Below are positions 34,228 through 42,469 of a DNA stretch of 64,000 nucleotides, piece by piece (positions within the stretch are counted from its first letter, which is position 1; each line of letters opens with the position of its first letter). The notes below the pieces were generated by a model that searched no databases, was not told the DNA's origin, and saw nothing but the letters and a program-made list of their open reading frames with translations. The position numbers were made by a program, and so were the translations under genes. The stretch is from Hyphomonadaceae bacterium (GTDB lineage: Bacteria > Pseudomonadota > Alphaproteobacteria > Caulobacterales > Hyphomonadaceae): contig JANQQC010000015.1 in NCBI GenBank assembly GCA_028285145.1, positions 1-64,000 of the forward strand, read 5' to 3'.

Positions 34228-34255
34228 CGCTGCCTGAACCCTGTAAATGAGTGAA

Positions 34256-34330
34256 TGGTGGGCGGTACAGGGATCGAACCTGTGACCCCTACAATGTCAA
34301 TGTAGTGCTCTACCGCTGAGCTAACCGCCC
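34256..34330 (-). tRNA. tRNA-Val (GAC)
   Basis: 75 bases including an encoded CCA (34256-34258). Acceptor stem GGGCGGT at 34330-34324 pairs with ACCGCCC, discriminator A. D arm AGCTCAGCGGTAGAGC, anticodon stem CTACA/TGTAG with loop TTGACAT and anticodon GAC, T arm CAGGTTCGATCCTG. A canonical cloverleaf with no intron. Lies between cpdR and pspF. Confidence 0.96.
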
Positions 34331-34400
34331 ATCCATCGAAGGCGCGTGAATCGGCTTTTGCGCCTTTGAAGTCAAGCCCGGACATCAGGATGTTTTACGC

Positions 34401-35483
34401 TTACATCCCGCGAATAGGGGTGTTGGCAATGTCTTGTCCGGGTTCCTCTCGTTTTTTCCCGGCCTTGCGGCCGTAATCATGCTTTTTCAGAAGACCCCGG
34501 AACTGGTGATAAGTCAGGCCAAGCGCCTTGGCGGCGTTGCCCTGATGGCCGCCTGAATCAGACAGGGCCTGATCGATCAGGCTGGTTTCAAACAGGCGGA
34601 CCGCTGCTTCGAAGTCCCCCCTGTACTGATCTGCCGGCGATGCGGGGCTCGCCTGTGCTGGTATCGAAGACGGGGCAAGCCGCCCGTTTTGCGGACGCCA
34701 CGGGGATTCGAATGGGTCCATGGCTGCCGCGTCGAAGCGGACAGGCTCTTCGGGGGCTTCCGATAGCGCGCGCGCGGTCATGCGCTCGGCCACATTGCGC
34801 AGTTCGCGGACATTGCCGGGCCAGTGATAGGTCTCCATCGCCGTGATCGCGGAGGGGGCAAAGCCCGGAAAATCCACGCGCAACTCGCGGCAGAGCCGGC
34901 GCGCAAAGAAGTCCGCAAGCAGGGAAATGTCGTCGCCGCGCGCGCGAAGGGGTGGCAACGTGATCACATCAAAGGCGAGCCGGTCAAGCAGGTCGGCGCG
35001 GAACTGGCCGTTTGCGACGCGCGTCGGCAGGTCGACATTGGTCGCGGCTGCGAGGCGGACATCGGTGGTCAGCACTTTTTCGCCGCCAAGACGCTGATAC
35101 TCGCCATACTCGACCACGCGCAGCAGCTTCTCCTGCACACGGGATGACGCGGTGGCGATCTCATCCAGGAAAATCGTGCCTCCATCGGCGAGTTCGAACC
35201 GCCCGGCTCGTCGCTCGGTCGCGCCCGTGAACGCTCCACGCTCATGCCCGAACAGCTCTGAATCCAGAAGGTCTTCCGAGAGTGCGGCGCAATTGACCTT
35301 TACGAACGGCCCCTCCCATCGCCGCGACAGGAAATGTAGGCGCTCGCCGATCAATTCCTTACCGGTGCCGCGCTCTCCAATCACCAGAACCGGGCGATCG
35401 AGCGGAGCCAGTCGGCTGACATGATCAAGCGCGTCGAGCCAGGCTGGTGCTTCGCCTATAAGCTGCGGTGTCGATTGAATCAT
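34401..35483 (-). CDS. pspF: Psp operon activator PspF (sigma-54 enhancer-binding protein)
   Basis: 360 residues. AAA+ domain without a receiver: Walker A GERGTGKE near 36-43, GAFTGA loop near 85-90 that contacts sigma-54, Walker B GGTIFLDEIA near 101, and a C-terminal Fis-type HTH (GNAAKALGLTYHQFRGLLKKH). Absence of an N-terminal sensor domain is the PspF hallmark; PspA inhibits it by direct contact. Divergent from the psp operon, with the -24/-12 promoter 135 bases from its start. Confidence 0.94.
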   Translation of the reverse strand: MIQSTPQLIGEAPAWLDALDHVSRLAPLDRPVLVIGERGTGKELIGERLHFLSRRWEGPFVKVNCAALSEDLLDSELFGHERGAFTGATERRAGRFELADGGTIFLDEIATASSRVQEKLLRVVEYGEYQRLGGEKVLTTDVRLAAATNVDLPTRVANGQFRADLLDRLAFDVITLPPLRARGDDISLLADFFARRLCRELRVDFPGFAPSAITAMETYHWPGNVRELRNVAERMTARALSEAPEEPVRFDAAAMDPFESPWRPQNGRLAPSSIPAQASPASPADQYRGDFEAAVRLFETSLIDQALSDSGGHQGNAAKALGLTYHQFRGLLKKHDYGRKAGKKREEPGQDIANTPIRGM

Positions 35484-35617
35484 TTAGTCAATTTAGCTGA
35501 ATTACATGGATAAACAACCAACCAGTATGGTCTATTTAACTAGAACACTAGAGATGCTATGTGCGGAATTCTATAAAATAGCAATAAATACAAAGAGTTA
35601 TGATCTTAACGGCAGTC

Positions 35618-35633
35618 TGGCACGGTCCTTGAA
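35618..35633 (+). promoter_or_regulatory. Sigma-54 promoter of the psp operon
   Basis: TGGCACGGTCCTTGAA matches the -24/-12 consensus (TGGCACG-N4-TTGCA) with exact spacing and one departure, A for C after TTG. The upstream 130 bases are unusually A+T rich, suited to PspF and IHF binding. A GGCGGC-GGGG-GCCGCC hairpin (35651-35666) lies in the leader before the first small gene. Confidence 0.85.
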
Positions 35634-35689
35634 ATAGAAGAAGGGCTCAAGGCGGCGGGGGCCGCCATAACCGGAAGGACCGAAAGACG

Positions 35690-35815
35690 ATGAACGACCA
35701 TACTTACTCAGACCGCCAAAACGCAGGCCGCCTTGGCCGCTGGCTCGGGTCACGGCCCGCTGAAAGCTGGATGTTCTTCGCTGCCGGTGTCTTCCTCGGC
35801 GGGCTGTTCTTCTAG
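35690..35815 (+). CDS. Small membrane protein, first gene of the psp operon
   Basis: 41 codons between the sigma-54 promoter and pspA. The N-terminal half is polar and Arg-rich (MNDHTYSDRQNAGRLGRWLG), the C-terminal half a single hydrophobic helix ending FLGGLFF. GGAAGGA precedes the ATG. No named family known to me. Location as the promoter-proximal gene and clear start/stop support a real microprotein that could act with PspA/B/C at the membrane; that role is inference. Confidence 0.7.
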   Translation: MNDHTYSDRQNAGRLGRWLGSRPAESWMFFAAGVFLGGLFF

Positions 35816-35856
35816 CTCCGCCGCCTCCCAGAGACCCTCAAGAAAGGAACAAACAC

Positions 35857-36546
35857 ATGGGACTGTTTTCCCGCTTCGGTGACATTATCAACTCCAATAT
35901 CAACGCCATGCTGGATGGGGCTGAAAACCCAGAGAAGATTGCCCGCCTCATCATCCAGGAAATGGAAGATACGCTGGTCGAAGTCCGCACAGCCGCTGCG
36001 CGCGCCATGGCAGACAAGAAAGAGATGGAACGCGAGATCACGCATTATAACCGTGTCCGCGACGACTGGTCTGAAAAGGCCGAGTTGGCCATCGACAAGG
36101 GCAGGGAAGACCTTGCCCGCGGGGCATTGGTCGCCAAGCAAAAGGCCGAGAGCGAGATTGAGCGCCGCAAGGAAGCGATGAACGCGGCCGAGGACGCCTT
36201 TGAAAAGCGTCAGGAAGACCTTGGAAAGCTTCAGGCCAAGCTCGATGAGGCGAAAGCCAAGCATCGCGCTCTGATGATGCGCCGCGAGGCCGCTGAACAG
36301 CGCATTCGCGTTCGCAGCCAGGTCTATGACGGCAAGGTCGATGATGCGCTGGCCCGCTATGCGACCGTAGAGCGCAAGGTGGATGAGTTGGAAGCCTATG
36401 CTGACACGATCCAGGGCCGCGAGCCGACGCTTGAAGCTGAATTCGCCGCGCTTGAGCGCAATGAGAGCGTGGAGAAAGAGCTGGAAGCCCTGAAAGCCAA
36501 GCGCACGAAGGCATCCAAGACAAAAGCCACGAAAGCAGAGGACTAA
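35857..36546 (+). CDS. pspA: Phage shock protein A
   Basis: 229 residues. PspA/IM30 family: MGLFSRFGDIINSNINAMLDGAENPEKIARLIIQEMEDTL forms the N-terminal amphipathic and first coiled helix, followed by long coiled coils to about 210 and a Lys-rich tail. Binds stressed inner membrane as oligomers and restrains PspF. Length is normal (E. coli 222). Second gene of the operon; a 38-codon gene begins 4 bases after its stop. Confidence 0.96.
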   Translation: MGLFSRFGDIINSNINAMLDGAENPEKIARLIIQEMEDTLVEVRTAAARAMADKKEMEREITHYNRVRDDWSEKAELAIDKGREDLARGALVAKQKAESEIERRKEAMNAAEDAFEKRQEDLGKLQAKLDEAKAKHRALMMRREAAEQRIRVRSQVYDGKVDDALARYATVERKVDELEAYADTIQGREPTLEAEFAALERNESVEKELEALKAKRTKASKTKATKAED

Positions 36547-36549
36547 TCG

Positions 36550-36666
36550 ATGATCCTGTCACTCTCCATTCTCGTGGGCGTTCTCGGTGCGATTACGGCA
36601 CCCGGCCTGATCGCTCAGTCTCTCGAAGAACGGCGCGCCAAACGCGCCAGCCAGGAAGGCATCTAG
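36550..36666 (+). CDS. Small membrane protein between pspA and pspB
   Basis: 38 codons. One hydrophobic helix (MILSLSILVGVLGAITAPGLIA) followed by a charged tail (SLEERRAKRASQEG). AGAGGA at the end of pspA serves as its ribosome-binding site, and pspB begins 4 bases after its stop, so spacing is that of a true operon member. Not a family I can name. Likely an inner-membrane peptide. Confidence 0.7.
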   Translation: MILSLSILVGVLGAITAPGLIAQSLEERRAKRASQEGI

Positions 36667-36669
36667 ATC

Positions 36670-36924
36670 ATGGAACCGGAATTCCTCATTGGCATCATCG
36701 CCATCCTGTCTCTCTTCGTCATCCTGCCCGGGATGTTGCTCCACTACATCACGCTGTGGCGCAAACAGCGGGCGCTGATGCCCGACGATGAGAAGATGCT
36801 GGAAGACCTCTGGCGATCCGCCAAGCGTATGGAACGCCGCATCGAGACCCTGGAAGCCCTCATCGAAGGCGAGAGTGGTGCGCGTGACGCCCGCTCCGCT
36901 CCTCGCGACACCGATTACTCATAA
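36670..36924 (+). CDS. pspB: Phage shock protein B
   Basis: 84 residues. N-terminal transmembrane helix (about 5-25), then a cytosolic amphipathic, leucine-zipper-like helix (DEKMLEDLWRSAKRMERRIETLEALI), as in PspB. Works with PspC to relay envelope stress to PspA. 12 bases separate it from pspC. Confidence 0.93.
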   Translation: MEPEFLIGIIAILSLFVILPGMLLHYITLWRKQRALMPDDEKMLEDLWRSAKRMERRIETLEALIEGESGARDARSAPRDTDYS

Positions 36925-36936
36925 GGAACCCCAACT

Positions 36937-37389
36937 ATGTCCCGCCACTCCCGCCGCCCTTTCAAAGACGCCGCTCACGGCACCGGCGATGATATGTTCG
37001 GCTCACCGAACCCCAAGAAATTCTACCGCTCCCGAAATGATCGCGTGATCGCTGGTATCTGTGGTGGCCTTGCCCAGCGTTTCGGCTGGGAACCGCTTCT
37101 GGTACGGCTGGCAGCGGCTGCGATTTTCTTCTTCATGGCCGGTCCACTCATGCTGGTCGCGTACATCGTTACCTGGATGCTGACGCCCAAGGCCCCTCTG
37201 GGCGGGCGGTCGCTCAGCCCGGAAGAAGACAAGTTCTGGCAGGAAGTATCCGACCGCCCGAGCGCAACATTCTCCAACCTCAAATACTCCTTCATGGACC
37301 TTGAGGAACGGCTGCAGTCGCTTGAGCGCAATGTGACGTCCGATGAATGGCGTCTTCGCAAGGAATTCAGAGATCTGGAGCGCGGATAG
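36937..37389 (+). CDS. pspC: Phage shock protein C
   Basis: 150 residues. The PspC domain (KKFYRSRNDRVIAGICGGLAQRFGWEPLLVRLAAAAIFFF) covers about 27-95 with its hydrophobic helix pair, preceded by a 25-residue polar extension and followed by a helical tail with LEERLQSLERN. Membrane stress sensor of the Psp response. The extension at the N-terminus is longer than in E. coli. Confidence 0.93.
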   Translation: MSRHSRRPFKDAAHGTGDDMFGSPNPKKFYRSRNDRVIAGICGGLAQRFGWEPLLVRLAAAAIFFFMAGPLMLVAYIVTWMLTPKAPLGGRSLSPEEDKFWQEVSDRPSATFSNLKYSFMDLEERLQSLERNVTSDEWRLRKEFRDLERG

Positions 37390-37430
37390 CACCGCGCCCA
37401 CCAAACCCCTAATGCAGGAAGGACAAGACA

Positions 37431-37619
37431 ATGAGAGAGGGGATGTTGAGATCGCAAGGATGGCTCTTGGGCGTAATCGCTTCTTGTGGCCTGATGATCG
37501 GAGCGAGCCTGTTTGCGATGAATGAAGGGCTTTCGGTCAGGGCAGGGGATGTTGAAATGAACGTTCAGCTGACTGCCGAACAGGGGTTTGCACTCCGCTT
37601 TGTCCATGCCGACAGCTAG
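37431..37619 (+). CDS. Small single-pass membrane protein, psp operon tail
   Basis: 62 residues. One helix (about 10-30) and a short, probably periplasmic C-terminal part ([22 protein letters not shown]). AGGAAGGA precedes ATG 37431, 41 bases after pspC, same strand, so likely the last psp operon gene. Family unknown. Its stop overlaps the stop of convergent mnmC in the sequence CTAG. Confidence 0.68.
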   Translation: MREGMLRSQGWLLGVIASCGLMIGASLFAMNEGLSVRAGDVEMNVQLTAEQGFALRFVHADS

Positions 37620-39466
37620 AGACGACCGCGCTTCAGGTCTCGCAGGATAAATCGCATCGGGCTGACGGCCTCCAGCGACCCTGTTGAGGCCGGAGCCGGT
37701 TCACCGCAGAAACTGGCCGCCAGAAGCGAAGCCGCCCACGGAGCCCATGTGAAGCCTCTAGAGCCAAGTCCGGTAACCATGGATATGCCCGGAACCACAG
37801 GGCTATCCGCTTCAATGTACGCTCCGTTCCTTAAACTTTCAAAAGTGGTCAAAACGGCCTCATAATCGGGGACCGCGCCAATCAGGGGCAGTCGGTCGAC
37901 CGAGGTCGCGCGAATACCCGCTCTGGAGACGCCTTGTGCGTCTTTTGCCTGGCGAATCCACCACGGAGAGAGCGTTTTGAGCGCTTCCATATTGGCCTCG
38001 CTTGCCAGTTTTGACGTTTCCGGTGGCCCAGCCGCTGGCTCAAAGGTCGCCCCCCATAAACGTTCGTCGCCATCGGCCAGCGCATAGTGGCCTGCCGCCA
38101 GCGCAGAGGGCGGCACCTCATCCACGCCTTGCACATGTTCGACCTGACCGAGCCGACCGGCCAGTTGTAGCCAGGGAAGCGTGTTACAGGCTGCCATGCC
38201 ATTGGCGAGGATGATCGCGTCGAAGGCCTCGCTGTTCACCACCTGCCTGTTGAGATCGATCGCGGCTTCTTCGCAGAGGCGCAGCTCTGCGCCCGTTAGG
38301 AGTGCGTCGATCAGCAGGCGAGGGCGCAGGATCAGCGCGCGCTTGTGCAGGAGCCCGCCATCAGCGAGTGCTTCGAGGTCTTCGAGCGGCAAGGGCGGGT
38401 CGTCGAGGACCTTGGCAAATCGCTCTCGCTCGGCGTCGTTTCGTGGCGTCTGTCGAACTTCGGTTTCAACCGTCCCGGGCAGATGCCGATAGGTTCGCCG
38501 TGCATGGAGATAACTGTCGATCAGCACGCGCGCTTGAACCGTGTCTGCGGCATCGAGGCGCGGCATCAGCAAGGCCATGGGATTTCCGCTGGCGGCGCTG
38601 GCGGGCGCGCAGGCCGGATCGAAGACGGTTGGCGAAAGACCGCGATCGAGAAGGGCGCGTGCCAGCGTCGCTCCGGCAATGCCTGCCCCGAGGATTGCCA
38701 CGCGTTTGGGCGGTGTGTCAGGGCCTCGCAGCCCATATCGGTCCGCGTTTACCGTGCCTGAGCCCGAGAACACGGCGTGAAGCCGCTCTCGTTTTCGTCC
38801 ATGGCCGGGGCGTTTCTCGACGTCAAAGCCAGCCTCCGAGAGGCCGCGCCGGACCGCGCCGGCCACTGTATAGGTGCCGATGACAGCGCCCGGCCGGGAT
38901 CTTTGCGCAATAAGGGGGTAGAGCGCAACGTCCCACATCGCGTCATTCCTGGCCGGAGCAAACCCATCGAGGAACCAGGCATCGGCCCTGAACCGGCTGC
39001 ATGGCAGGCCGCTGGCGATGTCATCGACATAGAGAGTCAGCGACACGCCGTCCTCGGGCCAGTCGATCCGGCGCACACCTCTTGCCCGGTCCGGCCATTC
39101 GTTCAGAAGTCTTTCCGCGAGCCTCCCGAGTTCCGGCCAGCGGGACAGGGCTCTGGCAGCCTGGTCACGTGTGAGTGGGAAGCCTTCGAAACTGACGAAG
39201 TGGAGCCGGGCCGTCGGGGACGGCCGGTGTGTCTGCCACAGATCCCAGAGCGCAAGGAAGTTCAGTCCTGTGCCGAAGCCGAGTTCTGCGACCGTGAATG
39301 CCTCGCAGCCCGCCCAGCCCTCTGGCAGACCGCAGCCTTCAAGGAATACAGCTCGGGTTTCGGCGAGGCCGTCATCAGCGGAGAAATAGACATCGTCATG
39401 CCGCCGCGCGACGGGCGTCCCATCATCGCGCCAGTCAAGATCCGGGATCGGAGGCAGGCGAGTCAT
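37616..39466 (-). CDS. mnmC: Bifunctional tRNA 5-methylaminomethyl-2-thiouridine biosynthesis protein MnmC
   Basis: 616 residues in two parts. Residues about 1-235 are the MnmD SAM-methyltransferase ([11 protein letters not shown] near 61-71; [15 protein letters not shown] near 164). Residues about 250-616 are the FAD-dependent MnmC oxidoreductase ([14 protein letters not shown] near 255; [14 protein letters not shown] near the end). Together they convert cmnm5s2U34 to mnm5s2U34 in tRNA. Both domains look intact. Convergent with the psp tail gene. Confidence 0.94.
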   Translation of the reverse strand: MTRLPPIPDLDWRDDGTPVARRHDDVYFSADDGLAETRAVFLEGCGLPEGWAGCEAFTVAELGFGTGLNFLALWDLWQTHRPSPTARLHFVSFEGFPLTRDQAARALSRWPELGRLAERLLNEWPDRARGVRRIDWPEDGVSLTLYVDDIASGLPCSRFRADAWFLDGFAPARNDAMWDVALYPLIAQRSRPGAVIGTYTVAGAVRRGLSEAGFDVEKRPGHGRKRERLHAVFSGSGTVNADRYGLRGPDTPPKRVAILGAGIAGATLARALLDRGLSPTVFDPACAPASAASGNPMALLMPRLDAADTVQARVLIDSYLHARRTYRHLPGTVETEVRQTPRNDAERERFAKVLDDPPLPLEDLEALADGGLLHKRALILRPRLLIDALLTGAELRLCEEAAIDLNRQVVNSEAFDAIILANGMAACNTLPWLQLAGRLGQVEHVQGVDEVPPSALAAGHYALADGDERLWGATFEPAAGPPETSKLASEANMEALKTLSPWWIRQAKDAQGVSRAGIRATSVDRLPLIGAVPDYEAVLTTFESLRNGAYIEADSPVVPGISMVTGLGSRGFTWAPWAASLLAASFCGEPAPASTGSLEAVSPMRFILRDLKRGRL

Positions 39467-39510
39467 CGAGCGGCCATAGCGCGGCAGAGAATTTTGTGAA
39501 ACATGAGGCT

Positions 39511-39798
39511 ATGAGCGAGTTTGACATTACACGAGATGATGGGCCGACCGGCGGACGCTATTCGGTGACCATCGATGGCCATGCTGCGGAAATGACGTAT
39601 TCGCGAGCCGGAACGTCGCGCATCATTATTGATCATACTGAGGTCCCGGAAGCGCTTCGCGGCATGAAGGTCGGCAAAGCTTTGGTTGAGGCGGCGGTGA
39701 TGGATGCGCGCCGGGAGGCATTCAAGATCATTCCGCTTTGCCCGTTCGCAAAAGCCACGCTGGAAAAGACGCCGGAATGGCAAGACGTGGTCCAGTGA
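39511..39798 (+). CDS. NATD1-like small GNAT-fold protein
   Basis: 95 residues, COG2388-type short acetyltransferase. Acetyl-CoA-binding segment EALRGMKVGKALVEAAVMDAR and IIPLCPFAK at the C-terminal side, preceded by HTEVP. Substrate unknown. First of two adjacent paralogues: its stop overlaps the GTG of the second (GTGA). Diverges from mnmC, starting 44 bases away. Confidence 0.83.
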   Translation: MSEFDITRDDGPTGGRYSVTIDGHAAEMTYSRAGTSRIIIDHTEVPEALRGMKVGKALVEAAVMDARREAFKIIPLCPFAKATLEKTPEWQDVVQ

Positions 39799-40076
39799 GT
39801 GCAGACGGGATTCACCATGACGAGACCCGCCACCGCTACAGTTTGAGGCTGGAGGGCGTCGAGGCCTATCTCACCTATGAGCAGCCGCGCGAAGGCCTGA
39901 TTCATATCACGCATACGATCGTTCCTGAGGCTATCGGCGGGCGGGGGATCGGCAAGAGATTGGTCCACCGGGCCGTGGGCGATGCCCTGGCCCGCGGAGA
40001 TGCCTTGTCTTCTTCCTGCTGGTTTGCAACCGTGCTGATCGAGAAAAAGCCGGCCTGGCGCGAGGCGCTGGTGTGA
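39795..40076 (+). CDS. Second NATD1-like small GNAT-fold protein
   Basis: 93 residues from GTG 39795. Same plan as the preceding gene: LEGVEAYLTYEQPREGLIHITHTIVPEAIGGRGIGKRLVHRAVGDAL, then SSCWFATVLIEKKPAWREAL, so a tandem duplication that has diverged strongly. GTGA overlaps at both ends couple it to the upstream paralogue and to the downstream YcgN gene. Confidence 0.78.
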   Translation: MSADGIHHDETRHRYSLRLEGVEAYLTYEQPREGLIHITHTIVPEAIGGRGIGKRLVHRAVGDALARGDALSSSCWFATVLIEKKPAWREALV

Positions 40077-40522
40077 CCGAGCCGTTCTGGAAGACCAAGC
40101 GCCTGACCGAGATGAGCGCTGAGGAGTGGGAGTCGCTCTGCGATGGCTGCGCCAAATGCTGTCTCCTGAAACTGGAAGACGAGGATACCGGCGAGATCGC
40201 TTACACGCGCCTGCATTGCCGGCTGCTTGATGCGGAGACGTGCCGGTGTTCCGATTATGAAAACCGCAAGCGCCATGTTCCCGATTGCGTGAAGCTGACA
40301 CCAGAGAAGATCGACCAGATCCAGTGGATGCCGCGCAGTTGCGCCTACCGGCTGATCCATGAAGGCGAAGATCTGCCAGACTGGCATCATCTTGTCTGCG
40401 GCGACCGGACGCGCATTCACACCGAAGGCCATTCCATTATGGGGCGGACATTGCCTGAAGACACAGTGCTGGAAGAAGACCAGATCGACTGGATCGTCGA
40501 CTGGAAAGGCAATGCGCCCTGA
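40073..40522 (+). CDS. YcgN-family cysteine-cluster protein (UPF0260)
   Basis: 149 residues from GTG 40073. Carries the family's Cys pattern: LCDGCAKCCLLK near 23-34, LHCRLLDAETCRCSDY near 51-66, HVPDCVKL and RSCAYRL, CGD. These likely bind zinc or an Fe-S cluster; function unknown. Coupled by GTGA to the upstream small acetyltransferase. Confidence 0.88.
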   Translation: MTEPFWKTKRLTEMSAEEWESLCDGCAKCCLLKLEDEDTGEIAYTRLHCRLLDAETCRCSDYENRKRHVPDCVKLTPEKIDQIQWMPRSCAYRLIHEGEDLPDWHHLVCGDRTRIHTEGHSIMGRTLPEDTVLEEDQIDWIVDWKGNAP

Positions 40523-40564
40523 TTTTCCGCTGACGCCGGAGGACCCGTATGTTAGGGTCTGGCT

Positions 40565-41011
40565 ATGGTAAAGACGGTCCATGCTGCAGGGTGGTCGATC
40601 CGCCGCTTTCAACAAAACGATGCACGCCCGTGCATTGGCATTTTCAGAGCCTGCCTTGAGGCGTTTGCCTGGCGTGGCCCAGCCGGAGACGTACGCCCGC
40701 TGGTGGCATCGCTTGTCCGGTTTGAGAGCTGGGTCGCCGAAGAGCCGAATGCCGGCATTGTCGGTTTTCTGACCATGGACCCGGTCAATGCGTATGTGGA
40801 TCATGTGTTCGTCCATGAAGACTGGCGGCTTTGCGGCGTTGGCGGAGGTTTGCTTGAGACGGCGCGGCAACATGCCGGCCGGCCGCTGACCCTGACTGTG
40901 GATCGCGAAAACCAGTTCGCACGCGGCGCATATGAGGCGCTTGGCTGGAAGCCGACCGGAGAGTCTGGCGGCCGTGGGCGCAATGCCTGGCTTCGTCTGC
41001 ACAGCCCTTAA
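40565..41011 (+). CDS. GNAT-family N-acetyltransferase
   Basis: 148 residues, single GNAT domain. Motif A is VDHVFVHEDWRLCGVGGGLLETA near 78-100, followed by LTLTVDRENQFARGAYEALGWKPTG, the typical C-terminal pattern. N-terminal stretch WSIRRFQQNDARPCIGIFRACLEAF. Substrate unknown. 42 bases after the YcgN gene on the same strand. Confidence 0.86.
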   Translation: MVKTVHAAGWSIRRFQQNDARPCIGIFRACLEAFAWRGPAGDVRPLVASLVRFESWVAEEPNAGIVGFLTMDPVNAYVDHVFVHEDWRLCGVGGGLLETARQHAGRPLTLTVDRENQFARGAYEALGWKPTGESGGRGRNAWLRLHSP

Positions 41012-41047
41012 ATCATCATCAGACATCCAAGAAGGGGAGAGGCGGAC

Positions 41048-41941
41048 ATGCCGTCAGAGATTGAACTTGTGCGGGAAATGCTCGCCACAGCGCGCACCAA
41101 CACCACAGAAGAGCAGAGCATCGAGGAGATGCGCGCGGGGATGATTGCTTCCACGGCCCCCATGCAACCATCCGAAAAGGTGGCGCTTGGCGCGGGCGAG
41201 CTTGGTGGCGTGCGGGCGCAGACGCTGACGCCTGAGACCGTCGATGGCGACCGAACGCTGCTCTACTTTCACGGCGGCGGGTATGTGCTTGGCGCGCCGG
41301 AAACGCATACCGGAATGGTCTCCCACATCGCTGAAGCCATGCGTGCGACGACCTGGTCTATGGATTACCGCTTGGCCCCTGAAGATCCGTTCCCGGCGGC
41401 GATCGAGGATGGGGTCGCCGCCTATGCGGCACTGCTCGAGACCGGTGTGTCGCCGGACAAGATCATTATTGGAGGCGACAGTGCTGGCGGCGGCACCAGC
41501 GTCGGAACCGCGCTGAAGGCCCGGGATGATGGCTTGCCCATGCCTGCGGGTCTCGCGCTGCTTTCGCCCTGGGTGAATCTGGCCTGCGACGGCTGGAGCT
41601 ATACCGCCCGGGCGGAGGCGGACCCGATGGTGACCGATGCTGGTATCAAGCGGATGGCGGGAATTTATCTGAATGGCGCAGATGCGATGCATCCTTATGC
41701 CTCCCCGGTCCATGCAGATCTCACCGATCTGCCGCCCATGCTGATCCAGGTGGGGCCGGACGAGTTGTTGCTGTCGGACTCTGTGACGCTGGCAGAGCGC
41801 GCCGGGGCAGGGCAGGTCGGAGTCACGTTGGAGATCTGGCCGCAAATGTTCCACGTTTTCCAGGCGCTTTATCCGTTCATGTCTGACTCGCGAAAGGCGA
41901 TTGCCCGGATCGGGGAATGGGCGGCTGAGCGTACGGGTTAA
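41048..41941 (+). CDS. Alpha/beta hydrolase, hormone-sensitive lipase family
   Basis: 297 residues. HGGG oxyanion motif at 75-78, nucleophile Ser145 in GDSAGG, later Asp in GPDELLLSDS and His in WPQMFHVFQ complete the triad; YRLAPEDPFPAA near 107-118 is the class signature. A cytosolic esterase on short acyl esters is the usual activity. The second copy of the 505-bp repeat begins 12 bases beyond its stop. Confidence 0.9.
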   Translation: MPSEIELVREMLATARTNTTEEQSIEEMRAGMIASTAPMQPSEKVALGAGELGGVRAQTLTPETVDGDRTLLYFHGGGYVLGAPETHTGMVSHIAEAMRATTWSMDYRLAPEDPFPAAIEDGVAAYAALLETGVSPDKIIIGGDSAGGGTSVGTALKARDDGLPMPAGLALLSPWVNLACDGWSYTARAEADPMVTDAGIKRMAGIYLNGADAMHPYASPVHADLTDLPPMLIQVGPDELLLSDSVTLAERAGAGQVGVTLEIWPQMFHVFQALYPFMSDSRKAIARIGEWAAERTG

Positions 41942-41953
41942 CTAGCACCGCCG

Positions 41954-42457
41954 CCCGGCCCGCGTTCCCGCGTCCGGTTAGTATGAAGAGCCAGTGCGGA
42001 GACGACGCTGCGCCTCGCTGAAAGAATGAATGCGATGTTCGGCGCAAGCCGTCCCCGCACGCCGCGGTGTTTCGCGCTGTCCCGCCGGGCCTCAGCCTTG
42101 GTCTGTGCTTGTGTTCTACAAGCCCCGTGTCTCCACGGGGCCCAGCACAGAGGCCGGGGCGCTTCCCACCCGGGGTTTAACCGGGCACCCGGACGGCGCT
42201 GCTAGACGGAGACCGGCACACCGCCGGTGCCGGACCGCCAGACCGCGACCTCACCCCCCAAAGCCAGACGGCCGACCCGGCCCTTCAGGGGAGCGATCAC
42301 TGGATCATAGCTGTGGCACACAGGAGGGGGATAAGTTTTGGCTGATTTCTTACCCCGCGCCTCCCGGCGCAGGCCGGGATCTCCGGCAACCACTACTGAA
42401 CACGCGGCACCAGATCCCAGCCTGCGCCGGGATGAGCGCCGCAAAAGCGGGGATAAG
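41954..42457 (-). repeat. Hairpin-rich 505-bp element, copy 2 (inverted)
   Basis: Inverted counterpart of 30738-31242. Hairpins are conserved: 42213-42233 has arms CCGGCAC/GTGCCGG, and 42123-42140 is CCCCGTG-TCTC-CACGGGG, where two substitutions relative to copy 1 (one per arm) keep the stem perfect in a shifted register. The side towards 42457 carries CCCGGCGC/GCGCCGGG palindromes. This accounts for nearly all of the gene-free stretch 41942-42469. Confidence 0.8.
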
Positions 42458-42469
42458 GGTGCCCGCTCG

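Noticed and set aside
30738..42457. Composite transposon bounded by inverted repeats
   Set aside because: No transposase, no target-site duplication at the outer edges, and the interval holds core genes (cpdR, tRNA, mnmC).
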